From: Suillus spraguei
Taxonomy: Eukaryota > Basidiomycota > Agaricomycetes > Boletales > Suillaceae
Assembly: GCA_016800925.1 (NCBI GenBank)
Contig: JABCPU010000171.1
Location: 62,001-126,000 of the forward strand
Direction: 5' to 3'
Length of the DNA stretch: 64,000 nt
Part shown: piece by piece, positions 22,595 through 34,930 of the stretch
Layout: every line of letters begins with the position of its first letter
How positions within the stretch are numbered: the first letter of the stretch is position 1
Made by a program: the position numbers and the translations under genes
Notes under the pieces: generated by a model
Told to the model about the DNA's origin: nothing
The model's database searches: none
Seen by the model: the letters and a program-made list of their open reading frames with translations, nothing else

Positions 22595-24859
22595 ATGGGC
22601 TTCATAAGGTCACTGTCAGATGGCACGTTAACTAATTATAAGGGGTCAGAGCCAAGCGCGGATACGTTAACATCCATTTCGCCTTCCTTATACTCATCAA
22701 TGAGTACTGGTGGAGGAGCACCAACAAATGGCCCACCGTCAGGTGGTAGAATCCCACCACCAGTAAGCACGGGCAGGACAATTCCTCTAAACAGTGGTCT
22801 CGCTACGAGCATCTTGTCAGATATCCCAAGATCCTCACCAGTAATGCTACCAAGTTCGCTGCCTTCATCCATATTCACCTTGCCACCTTTAACCATACCG
22901 ACTTCGTCACCTTCATTCGTACTCACTTCGCTGCTTTCATCCATACTCACCACACCCCCTTCAGCTATACTAACCTCGCCACCTCCACCACCCACACAGG
23001 AACTACCTGCACCGTTGACCACGAAGCAGTCCAGTACTCCACCGAAGCAGGAGGCAAGCTCCCAGGCATCTTCATTCACGACCTCGCCAACCTCAGGCGA
23101 TCCTAAAAATGCATCTCCCACATCTAGCTCATCGATACATCGTCCTATTTTCTCGCCAACGACAGTACCTGGTGCACAATCTTATGCACCGCAATCTACC
23201 AGCGGAAGTTCTGTGAACACTCCAATCCCGACTGGCAATGGTTTGTCCGCAGGTTCACTTACACCCTCTGGCAGTCTTGTGGGCAACCCATTTCCCACTA
23301 TTCTTCACTCATCGTAAGTTATTAGAGCTATTACCGGAATACGTTGACATTGTTATCTGATTCTAAGCCTCACCGGGGTTGCCAACAATGTCATGAGCAC
23401 GACGTCGCCTATCCCACCCAGCTTGGATACCTTATCTCCTATCACCCATACTTCGATTGGTACCTCCACTATTATAACATACTCTTCTTTTGGGTCAACC
23501 TCAGTACTCGTGACCCTTACATCGATCTCGATTTCCGTGATTAGTACTACAACTCCAATACCAAGTTCAGAAGCCAGGTACGTCGTTGCAACCATCTCAC
23601 ATTGCATATAACTCATTGAACTGAAGGTCAAATGAAGCCCTCATCATTGGAGGGATTGTAGGCGGTGTCCTAACCCTTCTGCTTCTGGGTATTGCAGCAT
23701 GTTGTCTCACCTATCGCAGGCGACGTTCGCGGGCCCGCCAGCAGCTTTACGATAGTGAACTTACCGCGCCTCTCTCTCCGGCAGAAGCAACGACAATGCG
23801 TGAGAATCACCCTTGCAGTCTTACGTATAGCTCTACTATAGGAGAGCAAAGTACGAGTCGTGGCGACCTGCATAACGCTACAAGCTCCGTTGGCTCATCG
23901 GCCTTGACTCACCCCTCAATTACTAGTCCCTTTTCTCATAGTTTGTCTGGCTCAGTATTTCACGAGAACTTCGACAGGGAGTCGAACGATGACGATATCT
24001 CTTCAGACAACAAATTAGATGGACGGAGAGATATTTCACGAGCGCACAGGATTTTTACGCGTGTAATGACGGGCAGTCTAGCTTGAGCGGCGGTATAGGT
24101 ATTGCGATAGGCTCTCGATCAAGCATGGATCTCCACCCATATTATACCGCCGCTACCACGCTTGTCGCGGGGGCCCACGCTATTGTGGATAGTGACGAAG
24201 AAAGCTATAGCCCCGGACCAAGTCCTTCAGCATTTCCCATTCCCCCCGTGAATCCGTTCCTCGATGGCGCCCGAGTCGTTGATTTTCCTGATTTTGTGGC
24301 CTCTCGTACATCACAAAGCTGTCAAACAGTCTCAGCTTTATCCGAAGACGTCGCGCTAACCTCAGTAAAAACTCGCCAATTCTCAGAGCAACAAGCGTCT
24401 TGGGCAGTGGCTGTAGCAGCTGCAAGCTCTGTGGATCACGACGCGCCCACGCCGATAGCAACTCGGAGCCTCAATGTGCTTATAGAGGATAAAAAAGACA
24501 ATGATTCATCAAGTCACAAAACACCCACGCAGTCCCGCGCCCCAGTTATCACATTCATTGATCCGTCCTTTATCATCAATCCATTATTACGTGAAACAAC
24601 CCAGGAAGGGCTTAATGGGGGCAGTAACGACCACGAGACTGTCTCAATCACGTTCCTGTATCCGTTCCAGTCCAGGGACAAGGGCAAAGGGAAAGAGTAC
24701 TTGTCCGCTGATTTAGGGGATGATTCCAAGAATAGCAGATTATCAAATGCCAGCTCTATTCTTGTGTTCCCAGAGAATCCAGTAAGTCCTGAAACGATTT
24801 TAGCAAATCTTATCACTGATGAACAATGTCTTCAGGCGCAGTGTGGTCTTGCACTCTAA
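22595..24859 (+). CDS. Ser/Thr/Pro-rich single-pass membrane protein (possible surface sensor)
   Basis: Exons 22595-23313, 23368-23577 and 23627-24859. The first 300 residues are Ser/Thr/Pro-rich with degenerate repeats (PSS..SFVLTSLLSSILTTPPS type), as in O-mannosylated wall-facing domains. One clear transmembrane helix follows, ALIIGGIVGGVLTLLLLGIAA, then a basic stop-transfer stretch (RRRRSRARQQ) and a long Ser-rich acidic tail. This layout resembles fungal Wsc/Mid2-like sensors and other type I surface proteins, but no cysteine-rich WSC domain is visible. The tail frame breaks at the T run 24052-24056; one added base gives a continuous frame to 24859 and a total divisible by three (about 720 residues). 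The start is uncertain and no signal peptide is visible at 22595, so an upstream exon is likely. Confidence 0.65.
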
Positions 24860-26294
24860 GCAGAGAAAAGTATTTATAAATTATTGGATAGCCCACGCTT
24901 TGGCCCACTCTTTAATCGTTGCGGACTCTCTTACTCGAACATATTGCAAACAATTTACTCAGTAAAGTACTTTACATCGTAGCGGCGCTCGATGCAGTTG
25001 TCAAAGACATATTTTACACGACTATCATGACACTTGTTAATTCTCATGGACGTGAAGATTGCACAATTCCCGCAACAGTACAAACTGACATGGCCAAAAC
25101 CTGGTGAATGAGGATTCCATTTGGGAATATGTTACTGCTCGTTGGAACGGATGTTAGTTCCAGATCAACAGCTCTAACCATTGTGGACAAACCACCCGGG
25201 TATTGATCAATATATCAAGATCGGCGAAGTAAACACGCCAGTGGAAATTGTTACATCATGATCTTCCAGATGCAGAGGTAGTGTGAGCAGAGTGCATTAG
25301 ATATAGTTGTGATTGGGAACTATGGTCCTAGTCCGCCCTGCCAACCAAACGCCGAGTTCCACCTCAAGTTTATCATGAATGTCTGCACCTGAACTGCTCC
25401 ATCAAATATGAGGCTGAGCCAACCTTTTCTTGCCCGTATTTCGAGCAGGTTGATATGACTTCAGGTTGCTGAATCGAAGTCAACCAGCTACCCCTCGTAC
25501 CCCTCAGATTGTCGTCTCGCCTCCATCAGTTCATTTTCTCTTATCCATCCAAAAACCGTCACAAGCCATACTATAGTTTCTGGCTCAGCCATTAGTGGCT
25601 CAACGATCTTGGAAAGAGTGCCCGCTATGCTCTCGAACCTCCTACCAAAAACAATTTCTGGATTAGAGGATTCGAGTCTGTTGGCTCGTCAAATTGATCC
25701 TCTGCCGATGTGGGGGGGGGGGGGGGGGGTGTTTGTCTTGTCTGTGAGATACCGCGCTTCAAATAAATGTATATTGCAACTTTGACGTTCCCGAACAAGC
25801 CAAGTAGTTTATCGAATACGCACTAGTAGTAGAACGCGTCGCACGCCCCCTATCTTAGAGTATACATTTGTACTCGTTGGTCAAAACTCAAGGACCTCCA
25901 ACATCTCTCAACAGGTTTCATTCTGTCAACATGGCACCAGAAAAGTCAGACGAGAAATAGTAGGCCAAAGCGGTACAAACATAACTCCCTGTCCTTGACT
26001 GGTAACACTCCCTTGCAACATCTCCAAACCACACTGCTCGTTGCCTGATCCTGATCCTTTTTGTCACCGATATCTGCCTCTTCGTGCACCTTGGTCATCG
26101 GGCTATCACATCAGATGGATGAAAAGGGGCATAGAGCGAATTTAATGCAGAAGGCACTATATTCAAAGTACCGCGTACTTGATGTGGCAAAACATGACAT
26201 ACTTTTGACTCTAAGTTCAATATCGAATTAGCATCACGTGATATAAGCACGTATATGTCACATGTGACAGGACGCGTCTCAGATATTCGCGACG
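24860..26294. other. Intergenic, with an 18-base poly-G run
   Basis: About 1.4 kb spacer. It contains an uninterrupted run of 18 G at 25712-25729. No gene or repeat family recognised; an isolated short frame starting MAPEKSDEK near 25931 ends after ten codons. Confidence 0.55.
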
Positions 26295-28488
26295 ATGAAC
26301 ATCATCCCGAATCCCCCGCGCTGGCAAGCTAGCACCGATCCTGCATCCATAGATGTGCCAGGTCTCGAAACTAATGCATCCGTCAATGACCAGATCGACC
26401 AGATCGAACAGCTGATAACCATTAAACTTCAGGTGGTGTTAATTATGTGCTTCTTACCGTCCAACGCTGATAAAGTCGTTAGAATATTGATACAAATTTC
26501 TCAAAGATTCAGAATATAATGGCCACGAAATTGCTACCAGCCGTGAAGCGATATGCCGTGAGCACTGAACCCGTTCGTGAAGCTGCAAAGGTAAGTTTGA
26601 TTTGTGCTGTTTTCTCGTTGATGAAACTTACTATGTTATTTCAGTTCTGGACGGCCTTTTATGAGAAAGCCGCACAAGTACATATTCCTACGTACGAGGA
26701 CTACTCCTCGCTTCATGAGCAGCAGTCAGAAGCAACATTCCAGGCTGAGAGTTCTTCCACTCGGCCCGACGCAGAGGAGTCTTCTCTGTTCAATACCGAA
26801 GATGATACAACACCTTCTCATCATCGCAATCGCACTTACGATCCAAATTCTACTGCATCTGAATCCTCTTTTATGCCATCGAATGCAGTATCATCTACCC
26901 CAGCTCGTGCTGGGTTGTCTGGCAATGACGCTGTGAATGATCAACCTTCTTGGAGTGCATCACTCGAATCTCCACTTGTTCGGCTTGATCGCGAGCTCCA
27001 GAAATTTACCCTCGGGGAGGATAGCAAGGCTTCAGTGGATCAAAATTCCACCTACAACAGCTTCGCTTATGAAGAAGAGAACACTGTCCAGCAATTTTTG
27101 GATAAAGGAAAATCAAGGGATTATTCACATGGCCACCCATCCTTGCGGGTTCTGCCCAGTGCGCTCCCAACGCCTCGTGGCCTCCCTGCTAGCGCAAGGA
27201 TATCTCCACTGAATGTTAAACCAAAGACACCCGTAGCGATCCCACAGCATCTACACGCATATCTTCCTCCATGCAACCATCCCGACCCCCCACTACCATC
27301 ACCAGGAGGCAGCGATATGAGCGCTCTCCGTACAAGCCATACCCCCCGATGTCATCCACCTCCAACTCGTCATCCATGCCAGATATGCCATCTCTAACGA
27401 GACCATCCGATGATTCAAATAGACCATTTGATCAGTTCAACGACTCTTTCGATGACTCGGCAGAACTCATGCGTGGTCTTTCGCCACCGCGGACGGTGGC
27501 ATTTCCGCGCGGACCGAGGTCTAGCGTGGGACTGGGCCTGCTACCTCCACTTGGTCGGACACCAGGCAAGGACTTACACCACGCATTGGGAAGAACACCC
27601 AGGAAGGAAGCTGCAGAGCGTATACGTCGCGATCTTCTTGGAGATGTTCAATCTGATCACAGTTCTGTCCGAAGTAGTGCCACCGTAGACCGGTTTGGTG
27701 GCTTCAAGAAATTTGGTTACTCCATTCCAGAAGGCACCGACGATACCATGTCTACGATCCCCACCCCACCATCCATAACGCGATATACCCGCCATGCTTA
27801 TCTTTCTGAGCACGACAGCAATGACACGAGCTCAAGTTATGCGGGCATGATGCGCAGGACAGGACTCACCATACCTGAATCCGCCTCTATATCAAAATCA
27901 CATTCAGTCACATCTCACCAAAGTCTCGAAACAGCACAACTTGCCCCTACTGCTCAACCACAGGCTCTCCACACCCCCGATCCATACCCTGACCTTTTCC
28001 ATTTCCAACAAGAAGAGCCCAGTACACTGCAACCAGTTGGTCTTAATCCAGACTCTGACTCTGATTCAGACTCTCTCGGCGAGTCTGCACACCCAGGACA
28101 GCCATCGACTGCGTTCCTAATGGCCTCCGCACGCAATCAAGACCCGGATGATTCATTCGGCTCGTCGAATTCAAACCACTCCAGTGACTCAATCGGAGGT
28201 GGTTTTGGCGACGAAGGCGGTGCGATCCATCCATTTGCGCGTGCTGTAGAGGAAGACGGGGATGGATTTGACGATAGTTTTGATTCTATTGATGGTGATG
28301 GCGATGGCTTGGGAGTACAGGAAGAGACTGTATTTGGTATCCCCCCTGCGCAGCGCAAGCACAGGAGAGGTCCTGGTGAGCTCAGGCTTCTTGGGGAAGA
28401 TCTTTTGCAAGATACGATCGGTATTGGGAGTCAGCTGGCGAAAGCAGGGAGAATTGAAGAGAGTCCGACTCCGTATGGAAGGGTCTAG
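26295..28488 (+). CDS. ASK1: DASH complex subunit Ask1
   Basis: Outer-kinetochore protein of the DASH/Dam1 ring that couples chromosomes to spindle microtubules in fungi. Exons 26295-26432, 26483-26590 and 26645-28488. The conserved N-terminal Ask1 domain is clear after splicing: WQASTDPASIDVPGLE, NDQIDQIEQLITIKLQ, NIDTNFSKIQNIMATKLLPA, VSTEPVREAAKFWTAFYEKA. The rest is a long, disordered, Ser/Pro-rich tail with short basic-proline motifs, common in basidiomycete Ask1, with acidic DSDSDSDSLGE and GDGDGLG stretches near the end. The frame breaks at the C run 27286-27291; one added C rejoins the two halves and gives about 696 residues. As the gene is normally needed for chromosome segregation, an under-called base is more likely than a mutation. 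It converges with MCCA, 187 bases apart. Confidence 0.9.
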
Positions 28489-28675
28489 CTGTGTCTCAAT
28501 CATAACTAAAGCTTGCTTCATACACGTTATTTCATTAGACTCACAGCTGGTTCCCAAACTTGAAGCTCGGTTAGTATTGACTTGGAATTTCAAGTCCAAA
28601 GGATGTAAAAACACTATCAGTGCGTTTACTCCCAAAAATCCATCAACTAAAGTACAAATAGGACTCAAACCGCAC

Positions 28676-31600
28676 CTACAACTCATCTTCCTTGATGTTA
28701 ACCAACTCCCGCCCCTCCTCCACCATCTCCCCCTTCGCACACCCCACTGCATCCACAACACCTGCTACCTCAGCACGCAACACAGTCTCCGTCTTCATAC
28801 TCTCCAATACCACCACTGGCTGACCCTTCTCAACGCGATCGCCAATGCTGACTTTCACTTCTACCACTAAGCTCGGCATTGGCGCACGCAAAGCACCCTT
28901 GGATGAGGATAGAACATCCTGGCCGAGGGAGAGGTGGTACGCAGGAGGTGGGATGGCTAAGGAAGTCTTGGTTCCCAACGCCGAGAACACGTGTAGGCGT
29001 TCCATGGTGTTCGTCGCGCGTGACGCAGGGTAGGAAGAAGGCGGGCGCTGCGACACAATCGTGATTTCTGTCGAAGCTCCGTCGAGTGTCGTGCTCAATG
29101 TTGTAGGCGAAATCAGGCGAGCCGAGACACCTGTGAATGTCTTTGGTGTGGTAAAGTGAACAGCTATGTCAAAGCGGCCTGGAGATATGGATTTCAGGGA
29201 AACTCGGGTGGGATCAGCGGATGCATCATCGGGTTGGATAGAGATGGTGCGCTCGTAAATATCTCCGCCAAATCGTCTTGAAGTTAGCGTTGTCCATGGT
29301 GTCGAAATGCTTGCAGACTCAATCGAATGTTCTCGTAGTGCGACAAACAGCGCTGCTTGTGCCAATAACTCGGCTGAGGGAGTTTCGACTGCTGGGAAAA
29401 GATCTTCATAGTGTTTCTATCATAGGACGTTATGAGATGAGCTCGGACAAGACAGCAAGGTAAATAGTCACACCTTGATGAAGCCGGTTTCAACCTCTCC
29501 ATTAATAAATGCGCCGTTGCCAGCAAGCATTCTCAGGAATTCAACATTTGTCGAGACACCAACTACTTTGTACTCTTCAAGCGCACGGCGAAGAGCACGA
29601 AGCGCAGAGGTCCTATCACGCCCGTGTACCACCAGCTTGGCGATCATCGGATCATAAAACACACCAATCTGCGCACCCTGCGCGAACCCTTGCTCTAAGC
29701 GCATCGACGGCGCTACATGCGTTGAGGTATCGGGTGACCGTTTCACCGAGTCCAGTTCTGAGCATGAGTTGTTGTGAGGGAGTGATGGGATAGGAGGAGC
29801 AAATATATGAGTTGGCTTCGGGGTGTCAAGGTATAATAGTGGCCCAGAGTCAGGTAGGAAATCGTTTCGCGGGTTCTCAGCATATATCCGAGCTTCAAAT
29901 GCATGCCCAACGAGAGGGATCTGTGCTTGTGAAAGTGGAAGAGGATTACCAGCCGCAACTTCCAGTTGCCACTCGACCAGGTCAAGCCCAGTGATCATCT
30001 CTGTGACGGGATGCTCAACTTGCAAGCGGGTGTTCCTGAGATTTAATGAGCAATGTGCTGTACAATTGCAAAGTACACACATTTCCATGAAGTAGAACTT
30101 CTCTGTATCGTTGTCGAAGATGAATTCCACAGTCCCAGCACCTACGTAATTCACAGCCTTTGCAGCAGCAACCGCTTTCGCTGATAAGTCTGCACGAAGA
30201 TCAGGGCTCAAGCCAGGGGCCGGGGCCTATCAAGTATCATCGATCTACACTTCTGGTATAAATTTCAAACCTACCTCCTCGATGATCTTCTGGTTTCTCC
30301 TTTGCACAGAACAATCTCTTTCCCAAAGACTTACAGCATTTCCAAGCGTATCCGCAAATACTTGCACTTCAATATGTCTGGGACGCTCGATGTACTTCTC
30401 TACAAGTACATCTGCGTCACCGAAGCTTTTCAAGGACTCACGCTGCGCGCTTGCGAGAGCATCCTTGAATTGAGATGCAGATGAAACAACACGCATGCCC
30501 TTGCCACCGCCACCATGAATAGCTTTAATCAAGACTGGGTAACCTGTGTAACATAGCACGCTTAGAGGGGAAGTTTCGGAGAGGGCATATGTGAAGGTGC
30601 ATACCGATCTTCCCTGCTTCTGCGAATAAGAGGTCAGCGTCTTGGTTCGTGCCGTGATAGCCTGGCACACAGGGAACACCGGCGGCTGCACAAAAGAGTT
30701 GAGTATCACATTTTCAAGGACACTCTGTACGATGCATCATACCAGACATGATATTCTTAGATTCGCTGAGGGAAGATAAGCACTGTATTGGCATCAAGGT
30801 GCTTGAACCAACCTTTTCGAACCCATACTGACTATAGCGCTAGAGGGAGGACCAATAAAAACGATGCCCTCCTCTGCTAGTCGCTCTGCAAACTTTGCAT
30901 TCTCGCTCAAGAAGCCATAGCTAAGAAAAGATATTAGCTTGTCATACATGAATGAGGAAAATGATCTATGCACCCCGGATGGACTGCCTGTAGTTGGCAC
31001 AATGCAAGTTCAAAGTCAAGCTCCGTCTCACATGACAGAACTTGAAACTGAACAGACCTGAGCTCCGCTTCGATGACAAACACCGATGATCTTGTCCATG
31101 CGTAACTAAATAAACTAGCGTCAGCAGAAGGCTTCTAGATTAATGGAATTATCAACGGACATAGCTCTCAGCTGAAGGCGCAGGGCCGATGCAGTAGGCT
31201 TCATCTGCTTCCAGGACATGCAGCGAGTTTGCGTCAACTTCACTGTATACCGCTACAGTCTTTATTCCCAGTTTCTTTGCGGTGCGAATCACGCGGCACG
31301 CAATCTCCCCCCTGAAGACAGGTCAGACAAGTTAAGCGATAAGAAAGACTGGAACGTACCGATTGGCGATCAGTATCTTGTCAAAGTGGGGTTTTCGTTC
31401 GGATGACAAGGTATCTAAATGATATTAAGTGCATGTCACACAGAAAGAAAGTATCACATACTCTGAACGGCAGTTGTAAACCTTCTCCGTGAAATAGCAG
31501 GGTGTACCAGCATTCTAGGTTGGCATACCATGGCTCCGACAACAGAAGCCTTCGTTTGCAATGTCCGTGCATATTTCGTGCCATTGCTCACATCTGTAGT

Positions 31601-31681
31601 CAATAACGTCCGTGGAATGGAATAAACATGGGTGGAAGAGCGTAGGAGAGAGGAGGTCGCTGCTCGATTTGTGGGTATCAT
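28676..31681 (-). CDS. MCCA: Methylcrotonyl-CoA carboxylase alpha (biotin-carrying) subunit
   Basis: Mitochondrial ATP-dependent carboxylase subunit of leucine breakdown; carboxylates its own biotin for transfer to 3-methylcrotonyl-CoA by the beta subunit. About ten exons join without a frame error. Order: an Arg/Ser/Thr-rich presequence from [14 protein letters not shown]; biotin carboxylase N-domain [20 protein letters not shown] and [18 protein letters not shown]-grasp with [28 protein letters not shown] and [33 protein letters not shown]; and a C-terminal biotinyl domain with [20 protein letters not shown] and [10 protein letters not shown], where Lys is the biotin site. The motif is ESMKTE instead of the common AMKM, which is usual in this subfamily. 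The beta subunit is not in the window. Propionyl-CoA carboxylase is an alternative name for similar proteins but is less likely in fungi. Divergent from DUS2 with 357 bases between starts. Confidence 0.92.
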
Positions 31682-32038
31682 CCTGCACGTTGCTTAAACC
31701 GGCTCTTGAGCTTTGAACGCGACTTTAATGAATAGAGTCGAGGCACAATAGAGAGGTCAATAAGTAGTCTCGGACCTAGACTCCTTGCCATTGAAGGTCC
31801 TTCCGCGAACTGGTCACGTGTGGAGTGTACTTCTCGGCTTGGGTTACTCCGGTAACCGACTAACCGTTCGGCAGGTGCGGTGTCGGTTCTCCGATCATCT
31901 AAGCACGTCCTAGTAGTGAGTTAAATCCAAGGCGACTCTGTATCCTAATTTTTCATGCTCGCTCGATTTGTTTGTTCATCCAGAACACATTCAAAAAATT
32001 TGCACATATTACCGAGTTCTGTGTTCTTAACCTGTGCG

Positions 32039-33504
32039 ATGTCTCGTCGCCCAATCTCGACATCGCCAACCCCTGGGCCTCAGGGCGACTCGGAACGACC
32101 ACCCAAGCGTCCACGAATCGACCATCTTACACCAGATTCCTTTAGAAATGGTATATTTCTTGCGCCAATGGTTAGATCTGGTGCTCGTACGTGCTGGTCC
32201 TGTATTTGCAGTCGGTTCCGAGTTGATGTACATTTTAATGACAGTACCGACGCGATTAATGGCTCTTAAGCACGGTGCGACACTGGTTTGGGGCCCTGAG
32301 ATGGTGGACAAGGCTATATTACATGCAGAACGCGAGGTTGACCGTATGTATAGCCTACGTTTCATCTTCATTGATCAACTGATTTTCTTCAGCTGTCACT
32401 GGTGTCATCTCGTACAACGGCAAGAGTCGCGCCATGTTCACGACTCATCCTCTCGAAAAACCATACCTATATACCAAATCGGTTCCGCTGACCCCGAGCT
32501 TGCGGTACAGGCAGCAAAACCGTCATGCAGGATGTCTCAGGTGTCGATCTCAACTGCGGGTGTCCAAAACCCTTCAGTACACATGCTGGGATGGGCGCAG
32601 CTCTCTTGACAAATCCTGACCTCCTTTGTGGAATATTGGAGGCACTGAGGAGAGAATTGCCCAGGGAAATCAGTGTATCAGCGAAGATTAGACTACTGCC
32701 AACCCAGGAAGAGACGAAGAAGTTGGTAGAAAGGATTGCAAGGACAGGTGTGAATGCGATCACGGTACACTGTCGGACGAGAAACATGAGGCCAAGAGAA
32801 CGAGCATTGGTTGAGAGGCTCAAAGAGATCGTTGAATTTGTGCAGGGGCTGGGTTTGGACGTGGCGATAGTTCAAAATGGAGATTGTACAGGAAGGGAAG
32901 ATGCAAAGCGCATTAGAACATCACCGGTGAGTCAAATCATCGAGGTTATGCTATTACATATATTCTTACGCATTGTTCAGGCGCAGACTCGGTCATGATT
33001 GCAACTGCAGCGGAGTCAAATCCATCGTGTTTCTCCGCGACACCACTTCGGGATGTCGAGTCAACACTTTCACCTTCGTATGTACGCCTCTGCAAATACT
33101 TGGATAACCACTGGGCCTCTACGAAATTTTGTGTCACTCAATTTAAGGGTACACGCTCAGAAGTGTCAAAAACAGATGCGCACGAGCTGAAGTCGAGGAT
33201 AGCTAAAGCCAAGGGGTATGAAGACATCGAGGACATCGTTGGGAGCTGGACGGGCGAGGAAGAATTTAAGGAGATTTCGCAGATTGTGGAAGCACGTCCA
33301 CCGCGGATATCTGCAGAGGCAGAGCAGGAAGAGGTAGCAGAGGAAGAAGATATGCCACCACCGTGTGCAACACCCCCCGACCGCCCCAATCCTGAGCCAC
33401 CAACATCTGGCGCACCGAAAATGGGGCTTAGAATGCCTATGCCCGCAATCTTGACAGGCAGCAATATGGTCTCACCTACACCCACCCCTGGTGGTATGCG
33501 TTGA
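32039..33504 (+). CDS. DUS2: tRNA-dihydrouridine synthase 2 (position 20)
   Basis: FMN-dependent enzyme that reduces uridine 20 of tRNA. Exons 32039-32186, 32245-32343, 32393-32926 and 32981-33504. Motifs: NGIFLAPMVRSGALPTRLMA at the start of the TIM barrel; the active-site block GVDLNCGCPKPFSTHAGMGA, whose second Cys is the catalytic acid; VSAKIRLL; NAITVHCRTRNMRPRERA; AIVQNGDCTGREDA; and ADSVMIATAAESNPSCF. After the barrel comes the helical tRNA-binding part (QFKGTRSEVSKTDA) and a short acidic, Pro-rich tail. Three single bases appear to be missing, near 32466, at the A run 32516-32519, and near 32917 just before the last intron; with them the total is exactly 436 codons. No double-stranded-RNA-binding domain is seen. 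ATG at 32039 chosen; an in-frame ATG at 31955 would add 28 residues. Confidence 0.85.
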
Positions 33505-33923
33505 GGCCTCTTTCACTTCATGAGATTCATGTGATACTTCTATTAGCATTAAATAATTCATTGGGATAGGTTCTGGATATAAAGTGCTATCAAAGTGAGA
33601 CCAGGAGACTGCATCCGATGCATTTTGATTAGTATGTAGCGCTCCTATTTCCCTCCCTGCTCATCCAGATAATTCCCGGATTGCCCGCTCTACGACGCGA
33701 TCCACACGTCGGGATACTTCTTAGATGCGAACGCGCATCAAGGGTATGGCTTATGGTGGTTGTCCCCGCACTTGGCCAATACAGTGGTTTGAGAGGGCAG
33801 TGGTACCAAGTGCCGCGTTCTAGTGGGGTTGCTCGGAAGACGAGGATAATTTCGTCACATCGAACGAGAGCGCTTGATCTCGCGTTGGATAATGTGCTCG
33901 AACGCGCGTGTTGTAAACACCTG
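33505..33923. other. Intergenic, nothing recognised
   Basis: Spacer after DUS2. The minus-strand continuation of the fragment at 33924-34133 might extend here (QVFTTRAFEHIIQREIKRS and a stop near 33860), separated by a stop and only about 10 bases from it. I cannot build a convincing gene. Confidence 0.4.
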
Positions 33924-34133
33924 TTATTTGGCACCGAAAATCTTCTTCAACGCGCTCTTGCCCTCCTTCCTTTGTCCGTTGGAAGCACAAAGCACCTGCC
34001 GGAACTCTGCATACATCGCATGTGTTTCACGCGCAGATTGTGCTTGATCAAATATACTGAATACGTTTGAGGACGCGGGTGAGGAGGCAAAGAGGGAGAA
34101 GTGGGTGTTGATATTAAGACTGGTGTAAGACAT
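33924..34133 (-). CDS. Unrecognised protein fragment, duplicated at the right edge
   Basis: A 69-codon frame whose C-terminal half, ARETHAMYAEFRQVLCASN followed by GQRKEGKSALKKIF, is repeated with a few replacements at 63906-64000 (REIHAMYAEFLQVLCASNRQ). The DNA is about 93% alike over 95 bases, and the changes leave a plausible helical, charged peptide in both, which supports coding origin. I do not recognise the family. Exon borders cannot be fixed from the sequence. Confidence 0.35.
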   Translation of the reverse strand: MSYTSLNINTHFSLFASSPASSNVFSIFDQAQSARETHAMYAEFRQVLCASNGQRKEGKSALKKIFGAK

Positions 34134-34867
34134 CTCGATTCTCGAAGTATTCGTTTGAAGATGAGTGTGCGACTCAGATATTGAATTCGGAGGCTGGGTG
34201 TGCTAGTACTGATGATGAGTAAAGCGACGGACATCGCACTGCTTAAGTATTCGGGTGCTGGGTGCTTTGACGATGGAGTGTCTGGAAATCAAGGATCGAT
34301 GTCGACGGTCTTGGAGAAAATTAGCCTTTTAGGAAATTTTGGATTGCAGAATGCACATGGACCCATAACAATCTCGGGCAATCGATGCCAGGAGGCGGAA
34401 TCCATGGAGACTGTGCTAGAAGAGGAAATAATGCTGCATTGTGTGTGGACAATCAATGCGAAGGAGGCTGTATGCAAATGTTTGGCGACACCTTTTGAAA
34501 TAAATAGGATCAAATACGCACTTGGTAGAATGTTTGGTTCCAAGCTTAAGAACTCGAGAATTACTCCTTAGAAACATAATTCTATGTTACCAGACATGCA
34601 ACATGATTCGTAATATCCGTTGCTCACTTTGTAAGCACTTGTAAAGTCACAGCTATCACGTCCATGACTGTTACTTTGTAGTAATGCTGACTGTGTCCAG
34701 TAACATAATTTATCGCTCGCTAGCTGAAGGATCTATGACTATGCCACTAGTAGGAATGGCGCAGAGTCTAGACTTGCCCCATCTGTTGGACTGGTGGCCG
34801 CAGCACTGACCTGTTTGTGTCAGAATTCGACAAACCGCAAATCGAGATCACTGTTGGCTTTAGGAGC
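34134..34867. other. Intergenic, nothing recognised
   Basis: A 123-codon plus-strand frame at 34200-34571 has no motif, no paralogue in the window and no splice pattern; I treat it as chance. The right end leads into the MDR gene promoter. Confidence 0.4.
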
Positions 34868-34874
34868 TATAAAA
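34868..34874 (+). promoter_or_regulatory. TATA box of the MDR reductase gene
   Basis: The heptamer tataaaa lies 63 bases before the ATG at 34931, a normal spacing for a fungal core promoter with a short leader. It also argues for the start at 34931 against an in-frame ATG at 34817, which lies upstream of the box. Confidence 0.55.
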
Positions 34875-34930
34875 GTACACGCGTGTCACCATCAAATACA
34901 CCACTTTCGACTCACCTCCCACTGACTGCC

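Noticed and set aside
22636..23121. 161-codon Gly/Val-rich minus-strand frame
   Set aside because: Reverse of a Ser/Thr/Pro-rich coding repeat, which often leaves the opposite strand open.
26519..27397. Plus-strand 292-codon frame as a separate gene
   Set aside because: It reads through an intron of ASK1 and stops only because of the one-base gap at 27286-27291.
34200..34571. 123-codon plus-strand frame
   Set aside because: No recognisable motif, no related sequence in the window and no splice pattern; length alone is not enough in this composition.
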